A stretch of DNA of 64,000 nucleotides from Candidatus Thorarchaeota archaeon. GTDB lineage: Archaea > Asgardarchaeota > Thorarchaeia > Thorarchaeales > Thorarchaeaceae. The translations under genes were made by a program, and so were the position numbers. The notes under the pieces are model-generated. The model was not told where the DNA came from. It saw only the letters and a program-made list of their open reading frames with translations, and did no database searches. Positions 50,653-60,823 of the stretch are shown here, piece after piece. The stretch is from assembly GCA_011365025.1 (NCBI GenBank), contig RDOF01000001.1:186001-250000 (forward strand), given 5' to 3'. Each line of letters opens with the position of its first letter. Position 1 is the first letter of the stretch.

Positions 50653-51387
50653 TTGCCAAATGTCATGTTGAGAGTGGTGAAGAGCGATTTGATTCTTCCG
50701 TCGGGCGTTTCTCTGCTGGACCGGCTGTTCGGTGGGGGTCTTTCTACCGGGCAGCTTACTCATATCTACGGGGAAGCTGCTTCGGGAAAAACCACAGTTG
50801 CCCTGCAATTCGTGAGTTCTGCTTGTCGAATAGGAGTCGGCACTGTTTACATTAACACCGAATCAGCATCGCCAGTTGAGCGACTAGAGCAAATATCAGG
50901 CAGGTCATACAATGAATTGAGAGAGAACTTTCAACTTCTTGTTCCAAAGGACTTTCAAGAACAGGCAGCTTTAGTTGATGACATTGAGTTGTATGCAAAG
51001 GAAGGGAGCAGGCTTGTCGTTGTTGATACCCTTACAAGATTGTATCGAGCAATGCTTGACGATCAAAAGACCAACTACTCAAACCATCGCGAATTGAATC
51101 GCCAAACGGGAATGCTGAAAGGACTAGCTAGACAGAAGGACATGGCAGTTGTTGTTCTCAATCAAGTTCGGTCTAGAATAGACGGAATAGTGGATATTGA
51201 ACCAGTGGCCGAGAACATCCTTGATTATTGGGCAGATTATGTGGTACGAGTGAAGATTGGAAGAGCAACAGGAGAGAGAATCTTGTATAGAACGAAGCCC
51301 GAGGGAGACCCGAGTAAGTGTGTTCTTCATATGGGGGAGAGTGGTTTGGTACCTGAATATGCACGGAAGGGAAACAGTGAAATGTGA
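50653..51387 (+). CDS. radB: DNA repair protein RadB
   Basis: About 240 residues of a lone RecA core without the N-terminal helix-hairpin-helix domain of RadA. Walker A is IYGEAASGKTTVALQF, Walker B is RLVVVDTLTRL, and there is a late VVVLNQVRSRI segment. It is a recombination mediator in euryarchaea and Asgards. The start may be TTG at 50653 or ATG at 50665. Confidence 0.9.
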   Translation: MPNVMLRVVKSDLILPSGVSLLDRLFGGGLSTGQLTHIYGEAASGKTTVALQFVSSACRIGVGTVYINTESASPVERLEQISGRSYNELRENFQLLVPKDFQEQAALVDDIELYAKEGSRLVVVDTLTRLYRAMLDDQKTNYSNHRELNRQTGMLKGLARQKDMAVVVLNQVRSRIDGIVDIEPVAENILDYWADYVVRVKIGRATGERILYRTKPEGDPSKCVLHMGESGLVPEYARKGNSEM

Positions 51388-51419
51388 CACTATCTGGAGC
51401 ATGAAGTGGAGCAGCGCCC

Positions 51420-51980
51420 ATGTATGAAGCACTAGCCATGTTGGAACTAGCAGTCTGGCTCGGATTGCCCGCTTGGATTGCCAATGCAACACCAGTAATC
51501 TTTGGAGGTGGGCGGCCAATTGACGGTGGAAGGATTTTCCGCGATGGAAGAAGATTACTGGGTGATGGGAAGACAATTCGTGGTTTTATTGCAGGCATGT
51601 TTTTCGGGATTTTAACTGGCTTAGGTCAGAGTTTAGCGGCTCCCCATTTATCCCCCTTGCTAGCCCTGTTTGTTGAAGTCACTTCGGAGATGCAGTACGT
51701 TCTATTCATGACTGTTCCTTCTGCACTTCTTCTTTCCTTGGGAGCTTTGATGGGGGACTTAATTGGATCTTTCTTGAAAAGACGAGTCAATCTTGAAAGT
51801 GGTGCCCCTTCACCGATGCTTGACCAGCTTGGCTTCATCATTATGGGCCTTCTGTTTGCATACCCCATTCTCCAACCGCAGCCAATTTTTGTTGCAATCC
51901 TGATTTTTGTCACTTTGGCAATTCACTGGGTCAGTAATGCACTTGGTTACTTACTTGGTCTAAAGAAGAATCCTTGGTGA
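51420..51980 (+). CDS. carS: CDP-archaeol synthase (DUF46)
   Basis: 186 residues, five membrane helices. PAWIANATPVIFGGGRPIDGG and GDGKTIRGFIAGMFFG near residues 18-65 and LGALMGDLIGSFLKRR later are the CarS signature. It activates unsaturated archaetidic acid (DGGGP) with CTP in ether lipid synthesis. It follows radB by 32 nt. Confidence 0.93.
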   Translation: MYEALAMLELAVWLGLPAWIANATPVIFGGGRPIDGGRIFRDGRRLLGDGKTIRGFIAGMFFGILTGLGQSLAAPHLSPLLALFVEVTSEMQYVLFMTVPSALLLSLGALMGDLIGSFLKRRVNLESGAPSPMLDQLGFIIMGLLFAYPILQPQPIFVAILIFVTLAIHWVSNALGYLLGLKKNPW

Positions 51981-52156
51981 CTGAGATTGCCCAATTTGGA
52001 CTGAAGGCGATTTCCGCCAATGTTTTAAAGGTAAAGCCCAAAGGTTCGTATGGGCCCAATGCCATTTATCTGACTCATGAGAGAACCCACTTGGGCTCTG
52101 ATTTAGGGCTAAATGCTCAACAAAATCATTTCTAAAAAGCTGGAGTGATACAAACA

Positions 52157-53011
52157 ATGAAGGTTAGCGAATGTATGCAATCTGATGTTGTACGCATATC
52201 AGTGCCCGGGACCAGAGACGACGTGCTACAGCTAATGGCCGAGAAACAGATCAATGGTATTCCAGTTGTGAAGAAAGGAACCAAAACACTTGTTGGAATG
52301 GTCACTAGGAGTGATCTTCTCAAAAAGGCTGATGAAACGCAGCTAGCAATGCTCATGGTCAGAGATCCAGTTTCTGTCACTCCAAGGACTCATATCAAGA
52401 CAGCAATTAAAACGATAATAGAAAAGGGATTCAGACGTCTTCCGGTTGTTGAGAATGACGAGCTTGTGGGCCTTGTATCAGTTCCTGACATATTGGGAGC
52501 AGTGCTTGAAAACAACGAGAAATACCAAGAGAAATCCATCAAAGAATTCATTCGAAGAGAAATCATAGCGATCTGGGAGGAAACGCCTCTGCCACTGGCC
52601 TATATGATAATGGAAATGGCTCACAAGAATGCGCTGGTAGTTCTCAATCAGGTTGGTGGAGTGACAGGAATGATCACAGTCAGTGATTTCATTCGCCTTT
52701 CTGAAGTGGAAGTCGAGGACAATATCTCGAAGACCTACAGCGGGACAGAAACTACGGTTGAGTGGAGCTGGGACTCGAAGGACTTCCTAGTTGTGACCAA
52801 GAAGCTACTTCGCCTTCCAAACACTCCGGTGAGAGATAAGATGACTAAGAACCTGATTAGTGTGAGTGAGGTCACAACCATTCCTGAATGTGTTAGAATC
52901 TTTAGAAAGAACGAGATTGACCAAGCGCCCGTACTTTCTGCTACTGGCAGTTTTATTGGGATGATTGAGGACATTGACCTCATGAAACTGGCCGCTTTGG
53001 AATATGAGTAG
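52157..53011 (+). CDS. Four-CBS-domain protein
   Basis: 284 residues from MKVSECMQSD. Four CBS motifs are visible: MQSDVVRIS...GIPVVKKG, MVRDPVSVTP...RRLPVVEN, the degenerate middle one around LVVLNQVGGVTGMIT, and NLISVSEVTT...QAPVLSAT. CBS pairs bind adenine nucleotides or similar ligands. The ATG at 52157 has GGAGTG 9 nt upstream. It is convergent with the polymerase gene. The 176-nt gap before it holds no recognised gene. Confidence 0.88.
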   Translation: MKVSECMQSDVVRISVPGTRDDVLQLMAEKQINGIPVVKKGTKTLVGMVTRSDLLKKADETQLAMLMVRDPVSVTPRTHIKTAIKTIIEKGFRRLPVVENDELVGLVSVPDILGAVLENNEKYQEKSIKEFIRREIIAIWEETPLPLAYMIMEMAHKNALVVLNQVGGVTGMITVSDFIRLSEVEVEDNISKTYSGTETTVEWSWDSKDFLVVTKKLLRLPNTPVRDKMTKNLISVSEVTTIPECVRIFRKNEIDQAPVLSATGSFIGMIEDIDLMKLAALEYE

Positions 53012-53024
53012 CATTTGACACCAA

Positions 53025-56000
53025 TTAGATATTGTCGAATGCAGTCTGTTCCGAAACAAACATCGAGTCCAGAGAAGCATTAATGAGTTTGAGACGCTGT
53101 TTCAAGTACTCGCTCAAGTCATGGTCAGATATCATCTTTTCAGCAACGGCTAGATACTTCGAGATGTTTCTCTCACTGACCGTGAGAGCTAAACTCTCTC
53201 CACAAATTGACCCCCTCGAATCTTTTCTAGTACAAGTACCTGACAACGGAATTCTTCTGTAGACACTATGACATTTCCTACACTGAACCTTCTGGGTTGA
53301 GTAAGCTCTTAGGTTGCCTCTGATATCTCTGATAAAATGGTGAGAGAGAACGCGTTCAGCAACATCTTGTGCGTCGACAGCATCCAGAAGGCTTGCCAGT
53401 TCCAATTGAGCCTCTAGTTTCTCAGCCATTGTGCCAAGAAGTTTGTATTTTGAATTTCTGGGCCCCGCGTCAATCACTGATGTATCATGAGTGAAACTGA
53501 GCCCTTCATATTGGGCAGCACTTCCTAATCGGGATGAAATTATATCAACTAGACCCTCTGCAGCACTGGGATGCTTTGCTTCTGCTACCATCTGATAGAA
53601 TTCGGCGGGGTATCGGCTGCAAACCTCGATATTGTGACTCTCATCATCAACTTCCTCAGGATTGAGAATTACAGAGAGCACAAGAGGCGCATCCATGAAT
53701 CTGCCGCGGCCCGCTGGTAGATATTCCTTTGAGAAATTGATTAGAGCATCAAGAACTAGGATTATTGCGTCTTCGTCCCCATCACAGTTCCTGCGTTTCG
53801 CGGCATGCCAGTAGGGATGGGCATAGCAAACACTTGCATTTGTAAAGCCAACAATTCTACCGATTATACCGGCGGATGTGTGTGGAGCTAGTCCAACAAT
53901 GAGCTGCCCGACCACATCATCAAGGGACTTGAAGTTGTAATATCGCTCTAAGCCGTATATCTTCTCAAGACAATCATCAACGAACCGTCCAACTCGGACG
54001 AGGTAATCGCCTCCGTTCTCAGGTACAATGATGTCTTGGACTTTCAGCTCCAGTATTTGATTCTCGGATACAAGGGGTTCGCCCTTGTAATCAACAAGAT
54101 AACCCATTTCGCGGAGCTTTGCTACTGATACGCCGACTTCATAGGGCTTGAAGTGAGTCAGTGGCGCATCGGTCACATCAAAGCGGGCGGTCCCATCACG
54201 GTAGCAGTAGACATCATGCTTGGCACGAAGAATTCCTTTCCCTAGGTATTCAGGTATTTTGAGTTTGTTAGTCAGTCCCAGAACCGCCCTCACATTATAG
54301 GCGTGAGGCTCATCAACTTCCTCCTTTGCCTCCTCAAGAAGCGAACGAATATCGACATTGATCTTCCTCGTAGAGCGAACGAGGTTGGGATCGTGTTTGT
54401 GTGGGCATTGCTCGCTCGAATCGTCTACAGGGAGACCACATCCTTCCTGAGAGCACCACTTTTGGACTTCTGTGTGGGCTCCGCAGCTTGGACATCTTGA
54501 TTTGTAGGTGTTCATGCCACAATTGGGACAACTTCGGTTCACAAGCTCCAACGTAGTGTCCTTCCTGTCCATGAATACAAGCTCTACATCTTGTTCATCG
54601 ACATAGGACTCCTCATTTTCTTCTCCTTCATTATCTTCTTCTTCATTTCTGTCATCTTTGAAGTAGGATTCCAAAAGCACTTGGTCTGAATTCTGTTCGG
54701 AACTTCTGGCAATTTTCTCCATATTTCTTTCAGTTGCCATTTTACGTCCAACTGGGAAGAGCACTTGCACAGGAGGCCGCATCTTACGTTCTTCTGCTTT
54801 CTCGGGTCTACCCATTCGGGCACCAATCGCAAATCCCAGCTTGTCCCGGAGAATGACCTCTGAGCAGTCATTAAGAGCCACGAGGGAGTTCTCAGCCCCT
54901 GTTGGAAAGGACTCCTTGGTTCCAAGTTGCGCCATAATTGTATCTGCACAATCGGTTAGAATGATGCTCCCCCTTTTGCCTGTGATCTCGTGAGGAATAC
55001 CAAGTTGCTCCAATATCTTCTTGAATCTCTTGTTTTGAGGGAGGTTTAGACGGTTTCCTTCTGGCGATTGTATAATCCTCTTCTTGCTGAGTATCCACTT
55101 GCGCAAATCCCGAATCTCAGTAATAGAGCCAGCAAGCCATCTGTACAGATAGCGCGGGTGAAGCGGTATGTTAAGTTTCACTGACAGATGGAGTGCCTGT
55201 TTTGAGGTGGGCACATGGGAAAGGGGTAGTTCAATAAACCGCTCAACGTCAGCAGGAGAGAGTCCTGAGCTTGAAAGATAACGCTTTATTTGACTAGGAC
55301 TTAGGTCATTCCAAGCCTTCTCAAGATCATGAGACCACCACTCCTCACAGTAACCTGATGGAACAAGCGGGTGGTTATTCTCAAGGAACTCACCAAGTGC
55401 AACGAGAATGTCGCCAAGGTAAATTATTCTGGAAACATCATTCTGAATACTTCTTGCCTCATCGTCTGTTCGAATTTGCCTGACTGAGCCATCTTTCAAC
55501 AGAACAATTGGCCCTTCAATACTATCAACTGGAGCGACTATTGATCCCTTTCCGGGACGCTCTGTTCTAATATGTGTGCCAGTCGCTAGGAATTCCCGCG
55601 CAAGGAACATAGTGGCGGGATGAACACCTACTCCTGCAAGACCTGTATTGCGAGACCGTCCATACCTGAGCCTAAATCCATGACGATTTGATGGATGGGA
55701 GAATACAGGTCGGCCACCAATAACATCGGCAAGATAGTCCTTCTTGGGTGCGAGCTTCTTGTCGACTGACTCCTCTTCCTTGGATGACGCAGCTTTCGAT
55801 GTTCGCGCCGCTAAATCCTCCAGCCAATCCCAATCAGGAATATTCATCCTCTTGACAATCTTCAGCAGCTTTGCAGCTCGACCTACAACGCCATCGTTCA
55901 GTACGAGAACCATGCCTCCACGAACACGGTTGTCCTCCACTCTTGGCAAGTCACGACTTCCAGATACCTCGAATTGCTCCGTGGGGTCACCAGTGAGCAT

Positions 56001-56750
56001 TATGGGCAGTCTTGCGGCCGCAGTCCTGACCATATCAGGGTAGATGGGGTATTGCAGATTGGCAAATCGTCCATAAAGCTCGACTTCCTCCAGAGATCGC
56101 TCGATTTCCTCTTCAGTGGAAACGAAGGCTGGCAAACCAAGAACTTGACGTACGTAGTCAGCTACCAGTACAGTCATTGCTGTTTCAGTGCCGCCCGCGG
56201 CACGAATTGGACCAGCCAAGTAGATGGCAAGATATCGACTATTCCCTGAACCTCTGATTTTCACACTTGCAATGCCTTCGATGGGAGCTGCGGTGATGCT
56301 CTCAGTGAGAATGGCTAGTGCAACACGAACAGCTTTGTCAGCCACGGCTTCGGCAATTCTAATTGCCTCCGTAATTTCCCGGTCAAGAACCGAAGTCGAA
56401 TCGGCCGATTTAAGAATCCTCAGAGCTGAAGCAACCTCTTCCTTGCGGTCTCCAAGCTCACCAAGAGCAATTTCCTTGGCCACAGCGAAGGCCACATCTT
56501 CTCGAGACTTCTCACCATGCGACAACTCTCTGATTCGCTTTGCGACACCTACGGGACCACCTAGGGTGACTTCCACTCGTGCTGCTACATCATGTGCAGG
56601 TGGAATTTCAACATCAGTTACGGGATCGAATCCTTTTGCCCGCGCAGACCAAGCTAGTTCATAAACTCTCTCAATTTCCCTATTGAGGCTTTCAAAGTAA
56701 AGAGCGTAGTTTATGCTGTGTGCTGGAAGGTTGTGTTCGGATTCTGTCAC
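53025..56750 (-). CDS. polC: DNA polymerase D large subunit (DP2)
   Basis: 1241 residues. The catalytic centre shows RRNCDGDEDAIILVLDALIN (near 1000), with the metal-binding aspartates of the two-barrel polymerase. Other pieces are KIRGSGNSRYLAIYLAGPIRAAGGTE near residue 180, a C4 zinc segment CPNCGMNTYKSRCPSCGAH near 755, and a second, C-terminal cysteine set (CRKCHSVYRR...CTRKDSRGSICGE). No intein disrupts the gene. Replicative polymerase of most archaea outside Crenarchaeota. The small exonuclease subunit is not in this window. Confidence 0.96.
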   Translation of the reverse strand: MTESEHNLPAHSINYALYFESLNREIERVYELAWSARAKGFDPVTDVEIPPAHDVAARVEVTLGGPVGVAKRIRELSHGEKSREDVAFAVAKEIALGELGDRKEEVASALRILKSADSTSVLDREITEAIRIAEAVADKAVRVALAILTESITAAPIEGIASVKIRGSGNSRYLAIYLAGPIRAAGGTETAMTVLVADYVRQVLGLPAFVSTEEEIERSLEEVELYGRFANLQYPIYPDMVRTAAARLPIMLTGDPTEQFEVSGSRDLPRVEDNRVRGGMVLVLNDGVVGRAAKLLKIVKRMNIPDWDWLEDLAARTSKAASSKEEESVDKKLAPKKDYLADVIGGRPVFSHPSNRHGFRLRYGRSRNTGLAGVGVHPATMFLAREFLATGTHIRTERPGKGSIVAPVDSIEGPIVLLKDGSVRQIRTDDEARSIQNDVSRIIYLGDILVALGEFLENNHPLVPSGYCEEWWSHDLEKAWNDLSPSQIKRYLSSSGLSPADVERFIELPLSHVPTSKQALHLSVKLNIPLHPRYLYRWLAGSITEIRDLRKWILSKKRIIQSPEGNRLNLPQNKRFKKILEQLGIPHEITGKRGSIILTDCADTIMAQLGTKESFPTGAENSLVALNDCSEVILRDKLGFAIGARMGRPEKAEERKMRPPVQVLFPVGRKMATERNMEKIARSSEQNSDQVLLESYFKDDRNEEEDNEGEENEESYVDEQDVELVFMDRKDTTLELVNRSCPNCGMNTYKSRCPSCGAHTEVQKWCSQEGCGLPVDDSSEQCPHKHDPNLVRSTRKINVDIRSLLEEAKEEVDEPHAYNVRAVLGLTNKLKIPEYLGKGILRAKHDVYCYRDGTARFDVTDAPLTHFKPYEVGVSVAKLREMGYLVDYKGEPLVSENQILELKVQDIIVPENGGDYLVRVGRFVDDCLEKIYGLERYYNFKSLDDVVGQLIVGLAPHTSAGIIGRIVGFTNASVCYAHPYWHAAKRRNCDGDEDAIILVLDALINFSKEYLPAGRGRFMDAPLVLSVILNPEEVDDESHNIEVCSRYPAEFYQMVAEAKHPSAAEGLVDIISSRLGSAAQYEGLSFTHDTSVIDAGPRNSKYKLLGTMAEKLEAQLELASLLDAVDAQDVAERVLSHHFIRDIRGNLRAYSTQKVQCRKCHSVYRRIPLSGTCTRKDSRGSICGESLALTVSERNISKYLAVAEKMISDHDLSEYLKQRLKLINASLDSMFVSEQTAFDNI

Positions 56751-56963
56751 AGTGTATCAATCAGGTCTTGACGGTTTCTGTCTTTTATGTTTCGGCCCGG
56801 GCCTGGAAAGCTGGTCAGTCTTTACGTGGACTTTAACAATGCGCGTCAGTATGGTATCCTAGACGTGTGTAATAGCTCGGAATTATTGAGCAGTGAGCTT
56901 TAAAGCGATGGGAAAGGACTTTAGAGTGATACACGTGACCGCTTGTTAGTGGGAGGCATTGAC

Positions 56964-58739
56964 TTGCTTACGCTGGAAGAAACGATTGAACTGATTTTGA
57001 AAAACCTGCCAGAGTACCAGAGGCAGGATATTTTGAAGATGATAGATGAAAAACGTCAGGAATTAGGTCCAGAGGTTGTAAATGAAGAATCGGCGGCAAT
57101 GATTGTTGCAAGGGAACTTGGAATCGACTTGCAGCAGGTTTCAGCAAAGGCGAGACTCAGAATTGAGGATATTAATGAGAGCACAAGATCGGTCGCTCTA
57201 ACAGGGAAAGTCGTAAGCATTGGTCAAGTTCGTACATTCAGCAGGAAGGGAGAAGGTGGTGAAGGCAAGGTGGCCAGTATTGTTGTTGCTGACGAAACCG
57301 GACAGATGAGAGTGGCCCTTTGGGATGACATCACTCGCATTGTTACTGAGAATGAAGTAAAGGTGGGCGATGTCATACAGATACGAGGAGGCTACGTTCG
57401 TCCAGGACTAGGAGGTGCCTTGGAGATTAACCTTGGCAGGCAAGGAGGCATTAAGCTTCTAGATGAGTACGAATTAGAGGACATGGATGTTGATTTCAAG
57501 GATGCAGGAGTGACTGAAATAGCTAGCCTGAAAGAGAATGTCTATGATATTACCCTTGTAGCGAAGATTCAGAAAGTCTTTGGTCTCTCAACCTTCACTC
57601 GTCAAAAAGACGGGACTGAAGGTAAAGTCCTGAGTATGATTGTTGGTGATGAAACAGGGACAACGAGACTTGTCTTCTGGGATGACGACGCTGAGGCTAT
57701 GCAGGATTCAAAGGATGGCGAAGTAATTAGAGTTACTGGAGCATACACTAAGGCGGGGCGCTATGGTGACATTGAGGTTCATGCAGGAAGATCATCGAAT
57801 ATCGAAAGGGGTCTTAAAGTCAAGATTGATGCCGTCCAGCCAGAATCCGCAGGAAGACCTGCGGCGGAACCACTAGGAAATAAGAGTATTTCAGAACTAA
57901 CTCCAGAAATGCGTGATGTCGACATCGCTGGGAAAGTTGCCAAAATCTTCCCGATTACTACTTTCGAGCGGGATGGGAAAGAGGGGAAAGTGCAGAATAT
58001 TGTTGTCGCTGATGAATCAGGTAGTATACGCATGACATTCTGGAATGATGATGTTGACAAGATTGAGGACCTGAAAGAAGGAGATATCATCAAGGTTCTG
58101 CACGGATACGTGAAGAAGGGGTTCAGAGACGCAGTGGAGTTTCATGTAGGAAGAACAGCGGAGATTGCTGTTAATCCCAAGGGAACGAAGCTAGAGCAAC
58201 TCGACCTTTCCGATGTTTCACTGTCGTCCAGAGCTCAAGCAGGACGAGTAATGATTGCGGAGATTGATGAGAACACAGCCGGAAAGAGCGTTGAAGTCTG
58301 TGGAGTGATTGTGGGACTAGCGCAAACAAGCCCAGTCTATCCAGCTTGCCCAAGCTGCAGGAAGAAGGTCGACGAGGCAGATGGAAAGTTCACTTGCTCA
58401 GTGTGTGGTGCAGTGAAATCTCCAGAGTATAGGATGCTTTACAAAGTGACGCTTGACGATGGCTCCGGCGCTATTAGAGCGACACTCTTCGGAAAAGCAG
58501 GAGAAGACCTGCTTCAGATGACGGCAGAAGAAGCACGGAAACTGATTGAGAAATCAGGTGACAAGCTAGCGCCCTTGGAGAAGAACTCCGATAAGGTTCT
58601 TGGCAGATATGTTGCAATTCAGGGAAGAGTGTCCAAGTTTCGAGATTCTCTGGATATTACTGCAAACAACTTGGAGTTCGCGGACCCTGTAGAAGAAGTC
58701 AAACGTATGAAAGACACCCTTAGTGAGCTAATGGGGTGA
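56964..58739 (+). CDS. Replication protein A, multiple OB folds
   Basis: 591 residues from a TTG at 56964 with GGGAGG 7 nt upstream. Three similar OB domains each contain a VADETG/GDETG/ADESG strand followed by LWDD/FWDDD/FWNDD. A fourth C-terminal OB holds the zinc finger CPSCRKKVDEADGKFTCSVCG. It binds single-stranded DNA in replication and repair. Its divergent neighbour is the PolD large subunit. Confidence 0.93.
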   Translation: MLTLEETIELILKNLPEYQRQDILKMIDEKRQELGPEVVNEESAAMIVARELGIDLQQVSAKARLRIEDINESTRSVALTGKVVSIGQVRTFSRKGEGGEGKVASIVVADETGQMRVALWDDITRIVTENEVKVGDVIQIRGGYVRPGLGGALEINLGRQGGIKLLDEYELEDMDVDFKDAGVTEIASLKENVYDITLVAKIQKVFGLSTFTRQKDGTEGKVLSMIVGDETGTTRLVFWDDDAEAMQDSKDGEVIRVTGAYTKAGRYGDIEVHAGRSSNIERGLKVKIDAVQPESAGRPAAEPLGNKSISELTPEMRDVDIAGKVAKIFPITTFERDGKEGKVQNIVVADESGSIRMTFWNDDVDKIEDLKEGDIIKVLHGYVKKGFRDAVEFHVGRTAEIAVNPKGTKLEQLDLSDVSLSSRAQAGRVMIAEIDENTAGKSVEVCGVIVGLAQTSPVYPACPSCRKKVDEADGKFTCSVCGAVKSPEYRMLYKVTLDDGSGAIRATLFGKAGEDLLQMTAEEARKLIEKSGDKLAPLEKNSDKVLGRYVAIQGRVSKFRDSLDITANNLEFADPVEEVKRMKDTLSELMG

Positions 58740-58744
58740 GTGTT

Positions 58745-59977
58745 TCAAGATGTTGCCTTGATTAGGGCATGTATTCCTTCCAAGAAGGATTCAATATCCT
58801 GCTGATTGTTATAGAGATAGATGCTTGCTCTGTTTGTTCCTTTTGAGGGGGGGATTCCCATTTGGTAATGATATGGGTGTGCACAGTGGGCACCACTTCT
58901 AATCATGACACTGTACTCATCACTCAGAAAAGCAGCTACATCATGAGCCACATCAATTGTTTCGATACTGAAGGTGACCAATCCAGTCTTTATCGAAATA
59001 TCATCTGTGCCAAGAATCCTGATGTGGTCTAGTTCTTGCAGCCCCTTAATTGCCGTTTCAAGTAGGGACCTCTCATGTTTCTCAATGTTCTCCATGCCAA
59101 TGCCTTGAAGATACACAGCAGCGGCTCCTGCACCGATGGCTCCTGCATAATTCTGTAAGCCAGCCTCGAATTTCTCTGGGGGCGGCAAGTAATCAGGAAT
59201 TATTCTTCCATTCTCATATCTTACATCAGCTACAGTATCTCCGCCAACGAGAAACATGTCCATGGACTTTAGATGTTCCATTTTAGCATAAAGCACTCCC
59301 ATTCCTGATGGACCACACATCTTGTGAACTGATATCGCCGAAAAGTCAACGTCATGCTTTTGCACATCAAGAGGATGGTGTGGAGCATATTGCGCGTCAT
59401 CAGACATGACGAGCGCACCGTTGTCATGCGCGATTTCTACGATTTCCTTAAGCGGAGCAACTGTGCCAGTAACATTGGAAGAGTGAACAACAGATACTAT
59501 GCTTGTTTTCCTGTCGATTGCATCCTTCCATTGTTCTATGTCGAACGTACCGTCGGGTTTGGCCTCTACAATTTCAATCCTTAGCCCGTCCCTCTTTGCT
59601 CTCTCAACAAATGGAAGAGAGCCACTGTGATGTTCTAGGGTAGTTGTCACAATCTTACCATCTTTGGGAAGCTTGAGGCATGCTGCGACTATGTTTATCG
59701 ATTCTGTTGCATTTCGGGTCCATATGCATTCTTCTGGTTCCGCAGAATTGATGAATCTGCCAAACCTTTCTCTGGCCTTTGAGTAGGCATTTGATGCCTC
59801 ATCACCCAGTTTGTGGATGCTGCGACCCCCACATGCTGGATAGACCTCGTAGTACTCATTCATAGCTTCGATGACTTGTTTTGGCTTTAGGGACATGCAT
59901 GCGCTATCAAGATAGACAAGCGGGCGCCCGTTGATTTTGCGTTCAAGTACTGGGAAGTCCTTTCTGACGCTTAGCAT
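58745..59977 (-). CDS. Cysteine desulfurase, SufS type
   Basis: 410 residues. PLP lysine in ISVHKMCGPSGMGVLY (near 220-235), the active-site cysteine in IRSGAHCAHPYHYQMG, and ATESINIVA near the N-terminus. It supplies sulfane sulfur for Fe-S clusters or tRNA thiolation. It overlaps the upstream HTH gene by 7 nt. No other suf or isc genes are here. Confidence 0.92.
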   Translation of the reverse strand: MLSVRKDFPVLERKINGRPLVYLDSACMSLKPKQVIEAMNEYYEVYPACGGRSIHKLGDEASNAYSKARERFGRFINSAEPEECIWTRNATESINIVAACLKLPKDGKIVTTTLEHHSGSLPFVERAKRDGLRIEIVEAKPDGTFDIEQWKDAIDRKTSIVSVVHSSNVTGTVAPLKEIVEIAHDNGALVMSDDAQYAPHHPLDVQKHDVDFSAISVHKMCGPSGMGVLYAKMEHLKSMDMFLVGGDTVADVRYENGRIIPDYLPPPEKFEAGLQNYAGAIGAGAAAVYLQGIGMENIEKHERSLLETAIKGLQELDHIRILGTDDISIKTGLVTFSIETIDVAHDVAAFLSDEYSVMIRSGAHCAHPYHYQMGIPPSKGTNRASIYLYNNQQDIESFLEGIHALIKATS

Positions 59978-60222
59978 GTACTTGTTTGCCCCCCTGCAAT
60001 TCTCCAGCGATAACCGCCCTTTGCCAGCTTCTTAGTGATTAGTCCTTTCTGCACGAGTTGCCTAGCCGCCACGATGAAGGCATCTCCACCTGCGCAGTCC
60101 TGGCAAATCGAAGCGTACTCCTCTCTTCGAGCGTTCTCAAGAATTTCAGCTGTTGTTAGATCATCTGATGCAGCATTTAGTATCTTAAGCACACATTCTG
60201 CATTTCGGGAAAGGTCGGACAT
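59971..60222 (-). CDS. Small winged-helix-like protein coupled to the cysteine desulfurase
   Basis: 83 residues from MSDLSRNAECVLKILN. A short winged-helix pattern (DLTTAEILENARRE, then FIVAARQLVQKGLITKKLAKGGYRW) surrounds a CQDC motif near 47-50. It could sense Fe-S or redox state and regulate or assist the desulfurase, whose start overlaps its stop. A longer start at 60288 is in frame. Inferred. Confidence 0.65.
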   Translation of the reverse strand: MSDLSRNAECVLKILNAASDDLTTAEILENARREEYASICQDCAGGDAFIVAARQLVQKGLITKKLAKGGYRWRIAGGQTSTC

Positions 60223-60378
60223 CTTGGTTGGTCGCGGTACGGTGCACAATAAGAAGGCTTTGCTTTGGCAGCGTCTTTGTTTCAACACAACGCTTAAATG
60301 AACACTTTTGAGGAACAGCCCGCTCTATTTCTTCAGGGCTTATCCATTCTTGTGTGAAATAGGCATAGGTGAGTAGTA

Positions 60379-60627
60379 ATGGGAAGAAGAAGACGACAGA
60401 AAGTAAGGCGAAGACCACAGAAACGAATTCCTGATGTATATGATTGCCCTGCCTGTGGGATTGCGGCCATTCAGATAGTTATTTTCCGAGATAACAATTA
60501 TGCTACTATTAAGTGTGGGAACTGTGGTTTAACGGATAATGTTGATTCGGTCGGTCCATTGACAGAGGCTGTTGACGTCTATGGGGACTTCATTGATCAA
60601 TACTATGAAGCCCGACAAGTTGCATAG
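60379..60627 (+). CDS. Transcription elongation factor Elf1-like protein
   Basis: 82 residues: basic start (MGRRRRQKVRRRPQKR) and a C4 zinc ribbon (YDCPACGI...IKCGNCGL), then an acidic tail with VDVYGDFIDQYY. This matches archaeal Elf1. GGTGAG lies 6-11 nt before the ATG. Confidence 0.85.
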   Translation: MGRRRRQKVRRRPQKRIPDVYDCPACGIAAIQIVIFRDNNYATIKCGNCGLTDNVDSVGPLTEAVDVYGDFIDQYYEARQVA

Positions 60628-60688
60628 TGCAACCCTCTTCTATCAGCAACGATTATAAGCAGACTCAATCCGAAAACGCTCGATTCCT

Positions 60689-60802
60689 ATGCAAGCTAAT
60701 TTCCTTCAATCCATCTTATACATCATCCTGAACGCGATGGGAATCGTCGCCCTAATGATGATTCTAGCATATTCTGTTTGGGGCGAGGAAGAGGAAGAGT
60801 AG
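60689..60802 (+). CDS. 37-residue single-helix membrane protein
   Basis: MQANFLQSILYIILNAMGIV, continuing through ALMMILAYSVWG, then five glutamates. One membrane helix with an acidic end. A TATA-like GATTATAAGC lies about 30 nt upstream, as for a leaderless gene, supporting reality. Its size and topology recall tiny subunits of membrane complexes (Ost4 is one example), but no homology can be claimed. Confidence 0.5.
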   Translation: MQANFLQSILYIILNAMGIVALMMILAYSVWGEEEEE

Positions 60803-60823
60803 TTTGGCGGGAGACTGCTCCCG

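Noticed and set aside
53025..56750. Possible intein in the PolD large subunit
   Set aside because: The protein is 1241 residues and contiguous through its zinc and catalytic motifs, with no intein N- or C-terminal splice motifs.
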